Source of the DNA: Petrosia ficiformis
Lineage: Eukaryota; Porifera; Demospongiae; Haplosclerida; Petrosiidae
NCBI GenBank assembly: GCA_947044365.1
Contig: OX345648.1
Span: forward strand, 1,882,501 to 1,946,500
Direction of reading: 5' to 3'
Length of the DNA: 64,000 bases
Of this stretch, positions 34,901-45,200 are shown in pieces. The first letter of the stretch is position 1; the number at the start of each line of letters is the position of its first letter. The position numbers and the translations under genes were made by a program. The notes below the pieces were generated by a model. That model was not told the DNA's origin, did no database searches, and was given only the letters and a program-made list of their open reading frames with translations.

Positions 34901-37900
34901 TGATGGTGGATGATAAATGGATAATCAATGTAGGGATGGATGTGGAGATGGGTGGTTGAATGGATGGTAAATGGATGTTGGATGAATGGACGGATCAACA
35001 GATAGAGGATGAATGGATGGATAAACGAACAACTACATGTACATGTATACATGTGCATTGAAAAAGTGACAGATTAATATTCTGTTTGTCTTCATTGTTT
35101 GTTTTTGTCTCTTCTACATTTCTACTTTCAGAATGCTACAAAGAAATCGTCAGAAGGTGAACAGTTTTCCGGATTCAATATCAGTTCCATTATCGTACTT
35201 GTCTTTATGATGTTTCTTGTCCTCTTTGCTGTTCATTGCACATGGGTATCACGATCGGCCTACTCCTCTCCCTCTGTAGTCTTGGCATCAACAAATCCAG
35301 ATGGGTAAGATAGAAAAACAGACAGTTGATAATAGAACATACATGTACAGACAATATAAGTTTCTACCAAACCAATGACCAGGATCTACTTAAGGATGGA
35401 TGCCGTTCATACTCAGTCTGTTAATAGAACAGACAGACATTTCTGTGTACTTGTCAATTCAATACCACAGTAGTGGGACAGTACTATACTGACAGTAGAA
35501 CTAAGATGACTACTGTTACTGTAAGGTGACATTCTAGTGACATATATTGTTTAACTGTCAATTTTTAGGTCTCGTCTAATACTTGATGATTTCAGAGAAG
35601 CATATTACTGGTTAAGACAGAACACTGGTGATCATACTAGAGTGATGTCATGGTGGGATTATGGATATCAGATTGCTGGTAAGTGGATCAAGTAAGGGGT
35701 GTGGTTTGCATAATAATATGGACATAAATATACATTTATGAAGGATTAACTACAACTAACCAAGTTGCAGAAATAGACTGTTACGTTAGTTATCACAGGA
35801 TTTAATTCAAAGGGAGAGGGAGTGACCCAGGATATCTCCCCATAGATTTCAGGCTTAATGACATGCAGCAACACCTCAGCTACAAGCCTTCTGGGGCCCC
35901 AGAAGCAACCTTTAAAGAATTTGCTAGGGAAGCACTTCCACACTCCTAGGAGCAGTGTGGTTCACATGATTGATTCTTTCCCTTCCCTAACAAAAAGCCA
36001 TGTATGAAGCCTGTATCAAATGCTTATGCATATACATGTATCTTTAAATGCCCACTAATAAGCCATTTTATACATGCAGTCAATTAGAAAGATGTCTAAG
36101 AATTTTTTTTCCTGGATATCAGGTTTATTGACTTATGGTTTAGAAATGGTAGAATGGGAAGCAATTGATCTACATGTACATGTAAATTAGTTTTGAGAAA
36201 AGTGTCCCTTTTCAAAACGTTTATCATGTACATGTATATTTGTATCTGCAGGAATGGCAAACAGGACTACACTAGTTGATAATAATACTTGGAATAATAG
36301 TCATATAGCACTGGTAGGTAAAGCAATGTCTAGTCCTGAAGAGAAGGCATATGAGATAATGAGGATGTTAGATGTGGACTATGTATTAGTGATATTTGGA
36401 GGAATGATAGGATATTCTGGAGATGATATTAACAAGTTCTTGTGGATGGTTCGTATAGCACAAGGGGAACACCCTAATGATATACAGGTAATTAATTAAT
36501 ATAGAACAAGGGGAACACCCTAATGATATAAGGTAATTAGTATAGAACAAGGGGAACACCCTAATGATATGCAGGTAATTAATTAGTATAGCACAAGGGG
36601 GACACCCTAATGAGTATTAATTAGTATAGCACAAGGGGAACACCCTAATGATATACAGGTATTAATTAGTATAGCACAAGGGGGACACCCTAATAATATA
36701 CAGATAATTAATTAGTATAGCACAAGGGGAATACCTTAATGATATACAGGTAATTAATTAGTATAGTACAAGGGAAATACCCTAATGATATACAGGTAAT
36801 TAATTAGTATAGCACAAGGGAATACCTTAATGATATACAGGTAATTAAGTATAGCACAAGGGAATACCCTAATGATATACAGGTAATTAAGTATAGGATA
36901 TAGCCCTAGTTGGAGGCAGTTATGGGCATATCACACCTGCGAGATAATTGGTCGAGGCCGTAGCCCGAGAACAATTATCTCAAGGGTGTTATACATGTAT
37001 ATCTATAGCTGCCTCCAAACAGGGCTATATGTATGTTATACCACAGTAACACAAAAGTACATGTATGCAATTAAAATCTAAACATTTGATTAAAAAATTA
37101 AGTGACTTGTTTTCTCTGTTCTATTATCGTGTGTTCACTATACTCTTACTCCACAATCCCAAACCCCTGTGAATTACATTATCATTAGTTCTCAGGGCCC
37201 AGTAATGTGGAGAATATTAGTTCAAACACTTCCCTACAATATAGATGTATTATAATTATAATCTATAATTAGCAGTGTTTGGAACAAAATACAACTAATG
37301 GAAATGGGGAAATCCCCATACATAAAGCGGCCCTTAAACACTAAATAGACTACTGGAGCTTGGACAGAAGAGCAAGTATAGTACTAGTTGAAATATCGGC
37401 TGGTTTTACAATGCTAATAGCTAGGACAACTGTTTTGTTTTGTCTAATTACACTTCAGTGCTAATAGAAGATTACATATACATATACATATACATGTACA
37501 GTTGCATTCATCATTTCATAAAAATATAATATTGTACATGTTGTATAGCCCACATCTTTTTTCAATTACAAGTTTACAACCATTGAAAATTCAACAAAAT
37601 TATGCCATTTTTACAACAAATGTTTTTGTCAAAGCTACCGCAATATATTGTACATGTCTCAACTATATGTATTGTATTATTCTTTGTATCTTCTTCAGGA
37701 ATCAAACTATTTCACTCCTCAAGGAGAGTTCAGAGTGGATTCAGGAGGAGCACCTACCTTACTTAACTGTCTAATGTATAAATTGTGTTACCATAGATTT
37801 GGAGAAGTGCAGGTATGAAAATAACTATTATCATATGATACTGTCCATGAGTGTAACTGTATGTGCAGTGGTGTGGAAACAGACAGTCATGCAGGACATT

Positions 37901-40900
37901 GTCTGATAAATTTAGTGAACACGTGATCTGTTATTGACATATACTATATGTCTATGTAGTATGACTTAAGGTATTTACACATGTATCTTTTCTATTTAGC
38001 ATGGATATAACACACCACATGGATATGACAGAACTAGGAATGTTGAAATAGGGAATAAGAATTTTAAGTTACAATATGTGGAGGAAGCTTATACAACTGA
38101 ACACTGGCTAGTTAGAATTTATAGGTATATATATATACACTGTATATATATATACATACATGTATGTATGTACGTAATGGTTATGATAGTTATATGACTA
38201 GCACTACATCTTTACATGTACATGTACATGTACATGGATATAGTTGAAGTCTGTTCGCATTCATGATGACCTCAAAATTAGGTTCTGATACACTTAGTGT
38301 ATAGTTTAATGTCATAAGGTTAATACATGATTATACTGTAACTCAATAATAAAAGTTATGAATTGAAATTTCACATACGCTAAAAAGATAATTGTTGGTC
38401 ATTTGAATCCAATTTCATTTGAACATGTCATTAATCAATCTCCATGCTGATAAACCTCTGCACATCCCAAGTTGCAATCCTTTGGACCAATCATCACATG
38501 GTCTTAAGATCTATCCCTTGGGAATATTAACCCCATCATGATACATTATCCCTCATGTACATGTACATGTATGTTCATGTACTGTATACATGTATATTGA
38601 TATGAGGGAATTATATTTTATGGGAGTACATTATTATAATGACTATGAAAATGAGCACTTTGACAAAGAGCAACATTTGATAAATGTATATACATGTTTG
38701 TACATGTAGGAGTAAGATAACCAATATTAGGAGCTTATGAATGGCAAAGCCACAGAAAAGACCATCTTTTTAGATATTAGCAGTTTAATTTCAGTCAAAA
38801 AGCTTACCATTTTAAGATGTTAATTTGGGTGTGGCATGTAATGTACATGTACATGTACATGTGCATATAAATGTACATGTATATGTATATAGCAAAACTA
38901 ATATTTGTTAGTCAGTCCGAAAGTATTATACAGTTGGATTCCTGTGCTGATACTCAATATACATGTACATGTACATGTAGAATACAAGCTAGAACATCTC
39001 TGCTGCATACATGTACTGTAGATAAGCAAGATGTGATGTAAGACGTACTGTCATACAGTGTACCATATACTTTCACTTTCATATAGAGTTAAAGATTTAG
39101 TGAACATAGAGAAGTCAAATGGAACACTTAGGAATGTTTTCACAAAGAGAAAGTACTACCCAAGAAAGGTATGTACTATATATATAATTATACTGTAAGA
39201 ACAATATTTTTTCAAAATCTCCACACAATACGACACTGTACAGACAGTACAGGACATCACAATACAGTATGGTGCAGTATATCAATCTCCACACAATACG
39301 ACACTGTACAGACAGTACAGGACATCACAATACAGTACAGTGCAGTATATCAATCTCCACACAATACGACACTGTATAGACAGTACAGTATATCAATCTC
39401 CACACAATACGACACTATACAGACAGTACAGGACATCACAATACAGTACAGTGCAGTATATCAATCTCCACACAATACGACACTATACAGACAGTACAGG
39501 ACATCACAATACAGTACAGTGCAGTATATCAATCTCCACACAATACGACACTGTATAGACAGTACAGGACATCACAATACAGTACAGTGCAGTATATCAA
39601 TCTCCACACAATACGACACTGTATAGACAGTACAGGACATCACAATACAGTACAGTGCAGTATATCAATCTCCACACAATACGACACTGTATAGACAGTA
39701 CAGGACATCACAATACAGTACAGTGCAGTATATCAATCTCCACACAATACGACACTGTATAGACAGTACAGGACATCACAATACAGTACAGTGCAGTATA
39801 TCAATCTCCACACAATACGACACTATACAGACAGTACAGGACATCACAATACAGTACAGTGCAGTATATCAATCTCCACACAATACGACACTATACAGAC
39901 AGTACAGGACATCACAATACAGTACAGTGCAGTATATCAATCTCCACACAAGACGACACTGTACAGTGCAGTATATCAGAGGTTGAAGTAAGACTATATA
40001 TTTTTGCAAGGACAACACATCTAAACAAAGTGATTAATTTTGGTCTGACTGCAACTTTGCTATTTATATTACTTACTCCAGCCACATGATAAAATCAACC
40101 AATCAGATTTTAAAATTTCTGGGCAAGAATGTAGTTACATGTATTTACAAGTGCCACAGATTGTTTACTATTCCTGTGAGAGCATTCCTTTTAATTTCAG
40201 TCTTTTTTGTCATATTTATTTTTTCGCTAGGACAAAATGTCTAAGCAAAGTGCTAAGACAAACAAGCTAATTGGTCAGAAATTGTCTGATGTCTGACTGT
40301 TATTTCTCTCTCTGGACTGTATTGTGCTGTACTGTATTGCCCTATATTGTACTATATGTACAATACCGTACTGTTAGAGTACTGTACAGTGGTGTACAGT
40401 ATTGTACTATATGTACAGTACCGTACTGTTAGAGTACTGTACAGTGGTGTACAGTATTGTACTATATGTACAGTACCGTACTGTTAGAGTACTGTACAGT
40501 GGTGTACAGTATTGTACTATATGTACAATACCGTACTGTTAGAGTACTGTACAGTGGTGTACAGCCAGTCATGCAGGACATTGTCTGATGAAGAGTTGAG
40601 ACAAAGATTATTTTAAATCCAGTAGTCCAATCACCATGGTAACCATACTGTAATGTGCATTATTCATGTACAAGAAGCCATACCACATGTATAGCAATTT
40701 TTTACAAATTTATGAAGAGCCCACTAAAGTGGAATCACATTGAGTTGATCAATGTGGTTTGTGGAGTGTCATTATGAGCTGAATTCCCTCTCAAATTGAT
40801 TTGTTCATTTTTTTGGCAGAAAAATGTGTTTTCAAAGAGAAAAGGTATCATAAGAAATAAAATGACTATTAAAAAAGGAAAGAAAGTTGGTAAAAGCAAA

Positions 40901-40936
40901 GATAACAAGAAATCAAAGAAATCAAGAAAATCATGA
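25959..40936 (+). CDS. STT3B: Oligosaccharyltransferase catalytic subunit STT3B-like, 18 exons, 838 aa
   Basis: Exons: 25959-26203, 26976-27084, 29278-29387, 30148-30242, 30615-30763, 31655-31798, 32106-32160, 32394-32589, 33052-33206, 33802-33945, 34627-34784, 35132-35304, 35569-35678, 36252-36487, 37699-37812, 38000-38124, 39087-39168, 40820-40936. Every junction is AG/GT and the frame closes (2517 nt). It transfers the lipid-linked glycan to Asn in NxS/T sequons in the ER lumen. Family motifs: EFDPWFNYR (catalytic Asp, about residue 80), SVSEH (379-383), WWDYG (606-610) and the [10 protein letters not shown] segment. Eleven or more membrane helices precede the lumenal domain. STT3B rather than STT3A is favoured by the length (remembered human STT3B 826 aa, STT3A 705) and the Lys-rich C-terminus. 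Exon 11 encodes a charged, divergent loop. Starts head-to-head with SMARCE1. Confidence 0.93.
26342..26648. mobile_element. MITE-like element with TAGCCAGACCCAACCT inverted ends
   Basis: Left TAGCCAGACCCAACCTGCTAC and right GTAGGTTGGGTCTGGCTA are inverted repeats about 300 bp apart, in STT3B intron 1. A half-related stretch precedes it (26278-26330, GACCTGCCAACCAGCTATGAAGG). Related elements: 41697-41960 and 54040-54275 in the two Roco copies. Confidence 0.65.
27373..27505 (+). repeat. Two G-rich tracts
   Basis: 27378-27398 (GAGGAGGAGGGGGGGGG) and 27487-27500 (GGGGAGGGGGGG), each preceded by AAATTTG. G-quadruplex potential on the sense strand of STT3B intron 2. Confidence 0.6.
27809..28653. 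repeat. 80-90-bp minisatellite, ten copies
   Basis: The anchor ACCATATAGAACCACAC recurs at about 27820, 27910, 27991, 28080, 28162, 28251, 28332, 28412, 28493 and 28573. The first five or six spacings alternate about 90 and 81 bp (a 171-bp higher-order unit); the last four are a uniform 80-81. ORFs of 140-148 codons on both strands are products of the repeat, not genes. Confidence 0.95.
28654..28872. mobile_element. MITE family III (TGTCAA TIR), copy 2
   Basis: 219 bp. Ends TGTCAATAAAAAGTCACCAT and ATGGTGACTTTCTATTGACA, followed inward by CAGTA/TACTG. Flanked on both sides by TA (GTA|TGTCAA and TTGACA|TAC), compatible with a TA target. In STT3B intron 2, directly beside the minisatellite. 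Confidence 0.85.
28926..29012. repeat. Dispersed repeat family V, copy 1
   Basis: About 85 bp (ATGGATTCCTATGATGAAC...GATGACATCTGGCACCAGA) present again, nearly unchanged, at 31413-31500 in STT3B intron 5. Non-coding. Confidence 0.85.
30345..30510. repeat. Dispersed repeat family IV (AACTAAAA), copy
   Basis: Close match to 23685-23850, in STT3B intron 4, followed by an ACATGTATAT tract. Confidence 0.65.
31413..31500. repeat. Dispersed repeat family V, copy 2
   Basis: Same orientation as 28926-29012, two or three substitutions by eye. Confidence 0.85.
32808..32881 (+). repeat. tRNA-like sequence (pseudo-tRNA or SINE head)
   Basis: 74 nt that can be laid out as a cloverleaf: acceptor AGTCTGG/TCTGATT (6 of 7, with wobbles), D arm GATC/GAGC, T arm CTGGG-TTCAATC-CCCAA. 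The anticodon stem CCTGT/TCAGA has only three pairs; the loop CTAGATA would give anticodon AGA (Ser), but the variable loop is short, unlike tRNA-Ser. It lies in an STT3B intron and shares sequence with 24200-24275, so a tRNA-derived repeat is likelier than a working tRNA. Confidence 0.5.
33346..33640. repeat. (CCAT)n tract in STT3B intron 9
   Basis: About 295 bp of CCAT units with TCTA and ACAT variants, followed by a T/C-rich stretch to the exon 10 acceptor. ORFs reading [10 protein letters not shown] are artefacts. Confidence 0.95.
34828..35021. repeat. (GGAT)n tract in STT3B intron 11
   Basis: GGATGGAT-type tract, the reverse complement in sense of the CCAT tract in intron 9. Degenerates rightwards. 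Confidence 0.9.
36500..36896 (+). repeat. Tandem copies of the exon 14 end plus splice donor
   Basis: The last 36 coding bases of STT3B exon 14 (TATAGCACAAGGGGAACACC...GATATACAG) and the donor GTAATTAATTA are repeated about nine more times with a period of 38-46 bp. Most copies keep CAG|GTAATTAA; others read AAG|GTAATTAG, CAG|GTATTAAT or CAG|ATAATTAA (donor lost). Later copies shorten GGGGAAC to GGGAAT. Confidence 0.93.
36898..37030. mobile_element. Fold-back MITE, 133 bp
   Basis: Outer arms ATATAGCCCTAGTTGGAGGCAG and CTGCCTCCAAACAGGGCTATAT pair; inner arms ACACCTGCGAGATAATTG and CAATTATCTCAAGGGTGT pair; loop about 20 nt. In STT3B intron 14, immediately after the donor array. Confidence 0.85.
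39215..39976. repeat. 68-bp minisatellite, about 12 copies
   Basis: Unit ATCAATCTCCACACAATACG...CAGTACAGGACATCACAATACAGTACAGTGCAGTAT. One shortened unit near 39390. No unique spacers, so not CRISPR. In STT3B intron 17. Confidence 0.95.
40348..40563. repeat. 58-bp minisatellite, four copies
   Basis: Unit GTACTATATGTACAGTACCG...GTTAGAGTACTGTACAGTGGTGTACAGTATT, internally palindromic. Ends on a fragment of the hAT-like MITE (CAGTGGTGTACAGCCAGTC). In STT3B intron 17. Confidence 0.9.
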
Positions 40937-42270
40937 TTTGTATTAGTGTTGATTTTTAGGTGATTTGTGATCATTTTTCTGCTAGTATTTGAACTTAAAT
41001 TATGTATGGTACATGTAGTTTTATTTTAAAAGTCTGTTTGAATTCATTAAAACAGAATTGAACAAAACAGCTAAAACTAAAACTAGAGTATTTGATATGT
41101 TTTGAGGCATTGGCCAACAATGGTTAGTGTGCATGCCATTGGGAATACATCTTGAGCCAATTAACAAACAGTTACTGCTGTTAGTGATAATAATTATAAT
41201 CATAATTAACTGCCATCTAGCCTAAATTGAAGAACTGTGTGGTGCCAAATACAAATCTCTTTACGGCAATGATGTACCATATATTTCGCTTATCAAAAAC
41301 ACCGACTAAAAACCTTTTTGCTGTGCCTAGCTGCAATAATGCACACTTAGTAAAAACTAAAACTTAGTTAATTAAACTATAAATAAACTGAAAAGGAACT
41401 AGACATACTGTAACTAAAAGTGGTCATTACCGTCATACTAAAACAACACTAGATTAATGTATACAGTATGATGGGATATAGCATTGTGTGATTGTATTTG
41501 TGATACTTTTACCCTCAAATCTACAATCTTTTACTGTCATGCCTATTTAATTGACCAAAACCATGGAATGAGCAATCAAACACACTTCATAATAATTATA
41601 ATTATAATCATGTAACTTTAATGTATAATTTGATGTACATATAGATTCATAGCTTATGGAGAGCAATCAGGATGCCCTATGTATGGTAATGTGGGCGTCT
41701 TGCACAGCTAGACCCAATCTAGCTACTATGAAGGAAGGGTTTGGAGACAAGCAGTATTAACGTTAGTTCAAGTATCACCAGATATTTGGTGTAACTTTTC
41801 TAAGGCTCTTTTTACACATGACGACAGTAAGTGTGGTCAGTGATTAAAGTAGTACGAATCTCTTTACAATGAAGCCATTAATTATAAGATGCACTTGAAC
41901 AAGCAATAGTAAAGCTTCTCCCCAGACTATTTCTTTATAATACGTTGGGTCTAGCCACATGAAACTATACAATTGCAATTATGAATGACAATCATACCAT
42001 ACCAACTAGCTGGATCAATGTGGTATGGGAATATGTAATACTAGTTCATGATGAGTGTGTGCAGACAGCAATCACAACAAGCAAGTAGAACTGACAACAA
42101 AAATTATGATATGTGTGCTTGTCAACAAATCAAATTAATTTATGAAAAAAAAGCATTTTATTATAGTAAATAGGACAATAAAAAAATTGTAAAATATACT
42201 GAAAATAAACTAAGTACATGTAGTAGTTCTTTGTTGTTACAGTTCATAACCTTAGAAATCATGACGTGCG
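40937..42270. other. Spacer between STT3B and Roco copy A; left part of a segmental duplication
   Basis: No gene seen. From about 40930 the sequence matches 52917 onwards. It holds repeat family II (41096-41305), family IV (41340-41455) and a TAGACCCAA/TTGGGTCTA element (41697-41960). A minus-strand AATAAA at 42157-42162 is about 110 bp past the Roco stop and may be its polyadenylation signal. Confidence 0.6.
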
Positions 42271-45200
42271 TCAAAGAATGTTACATCTCTTGCTTGGCTG
42301 AGTTGGCTCTTCAACATTGTAGTTTGGGTCCATCAAACTTAATAGGAAAATGAATAATTATAATAATTTTGAATATCATTAATGTATGAATAAATAGAAA
42401 AACATCCTTTCCAAAACAAAAACTGCAAAGGATGAAAACTACATCACTAAAGTTTTGGATAAAGATCTAATCTTTTACATAACAACTATGCATTAGTACA
42501 GATGGTTCCAGTTGTATTTCGCTTTTGTTATATGGATTGTTATATGGAAAACTTGGAAATGGTTCAGTAGTGTTATTTTAGACAACATGGGACCTATATT
42601 AATTCTGTTTCTATTTACCAAACAATATCGAGAACAAAGGTTTTGTTGCTAAGGTACTACCCCAATTTTTTTCTGTGCTTTTTCAGTTTGATATCACTAC
42701 AAACACTTCAATTTATTTTTTTTAAATTATAATTGTGATCAAAGTGACTATGAAGAATAGAGAGAAAAAATGTGTGCAAAACAAACCTCCTGGCTGCATC
42801 ATCTAGTTTAGCTGACATCAGAAGTTCATTCAAATCTTCTTTTTGTTTGTTTGGATTTTTGCTTATCCATTTTTTAACTATACGAAGGATTTGAGCCTGT
42901 ACATCACTTGTAGATCTTGTTATAGCAGCAATTTCATCTTCTGGCAGATCCATTACTGCAGCTAGATAATTAATATCGCACGTAATGAAATTACAGCATC
43001 GTACGATATCAGTATGTGGTATGTTGTCTACATCTGGAGGTTGAATAACTGGCAAACTCGGAGGAAGTATTTCAGAATGAGAGTTGACGGGAGAAGATTC
43101 TGGGCGAGAGTTAGTGGAACGACTTCGGGCTGACCAACTATCATCATGTTCAAACTACAATGCAAGGGAGACCAGTGAAAGAGAAGGTTAAATTGCACAT
43201 ATAGAATGAAAATATAATAATGTTGTTCTATGAATAAAGAAGGTTTCAATCCTTGAAGACATACCTATTCATCACTGTTATTTTAATGAAAAATGTTTGG
43301 AAAGAGTATTTTACAAATTTCAATGCTTTCTATATGTATATTTCAATTAATTAACGAGCTGACATTTTCATGCATTAGATGTTTTCATCAAAATGATTGC
43401 ATATTGAACCTGTCAAGGTAAGAGTATATGCTATATTGTTTATAATGTGGTTGGCAGGTTTTTGTCTGATTTATCAGATTCCTGGCCTCAGGTTTGAATG
43501 TTTTTAGTTGCATAGCAATCCTCGGCTTTACCTTCACATTCCAAAGCAATAATAATGAAAGTAGTTTATATCAATAAAATACCTGTATTAATAATATCCT
43601 CCTAGCTGAGACTATCAATCAATCACTGATTTCCTTTCTTGCTAGGTAATGTTTACTATATAGTAGTAATTTATGTCTTTTGATATGGATCCCCATTTAT
43701 ACTGACTAGTATATAAACTACTTTCATTACTATAATCACTAATTAATGTACATACTAATTGCTTTGGAATGTACAAGTACCATCTGTTGTTTTTACAGAT
43801 GTTAGAATCGGGATGATAATAATACACCACAAGTTGTACCTACAATACTATGCTATATGTATTCTATTATTTTTGTTACTATGCTTTATTATGACATGTA
43901 CTTCATATACTACTAGTCAATATAGATCAAGATGCAATGAAACTAGTACTTATACATATTTCAAAAACACATCAGCAACAAAGAAAGTAAATTTACATTG
44001 AAATTCCTGTAACCAGCTGAAAGTTAAAATAATCTATTCCTTCTTACAGTATTGGACCACAACCTTGAACTGCTTTTAAAGGTCTGATAATTTAGATGGA
44101 GATCTGTGAACCATACTATAACTCCACCCCTGATACAATACAGGCAATCAATTGCAAAACTCCAAAACTAAGATACAAACTAAGGATTTTAGGTTTTTAA
44201 TCTAATGGTGTTCAAACTGACTTGAATGAACATTTATATATAAGGCAGAAGCAATAATTGTTTAACCCCTTTTAACTTACACCATCAAGTGAGGTTGCAC
44301 CACCATTCGATTCATCACCTGCCCTTCTGTAAAATATAACATAAAACCTAAAATACTATTCTATTTATGGCAATTATTGCTTGACTCACTTTTCAGCCAG
44401 CTGAATTGTTTTTAGTTTTTGAACAAATTTCTCACTTTCAAGTAACAAATCAATGAATTTGCTAACAGAGGTGGAATCCTGAAATTTATCTTCACCTTCC
44501 ATTTCCTCTGGTACTTGCTTCATTGGTGAACTGTGCTTCTTCTGATGGTGAACTTGGATTAGATGAGGAGCAGATTGAGAACGCTTGGGAGTAGGCTGAC
44601 GAGCAGTACTTTTGTCTAGAGATTGCTGAGGCTATACAAATAAGAGATTAAGTAAAACCTGCTCCCTAAAATTGAACTTACGGGATTGGAAGATATATGT
44701 CTCTTCCTCAGGAGCTATATTTGCAATAGGAAAAATGTTGCTTTTGTGAATTCTGTTATCAAACATAACATGTAACACTTACAGTCTCTGATCTATAGCT
44801 ATCCATGTCAGACTCATTGTGATCAGCTTCTATTCTGTGAAAAGAAATTGTGAGTGATCATAAATAAGCATAATTATATATAAAACATTTCTAATAAAAT
44901 GATTTTAATTGATCACATAATAAGTAATTTTTTTTTAATTAAAGTTTTCAATCCATGTTTAATTTGTCACTTATTTATACAGGGTCTACAGATCCACCCC
45001 TGTACATAATCATAATTGTTATATAACTATAAGTACATAATTATACATAATTTAAGCACTTAAATTGAAAGTAAAGTGATGGCATAATGCTTACTGGTTA
45101 GCCAACTTCAACAGATTCAGTGTTTGAAGGTGTTTAACAAGTTCATCACGTCGACCAACTTGTTGATTCCAGTCAAATAGAAGATAAAAGATTGGGTTGC

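Noticed and set aside
39171..40089. Possible CRISPR array or repetitive protein ([11 protein letters not shown] repeats)
   Set aside because: 68-bp units are directly joined without unique spacers, and the locus is an intron of an animal gene.
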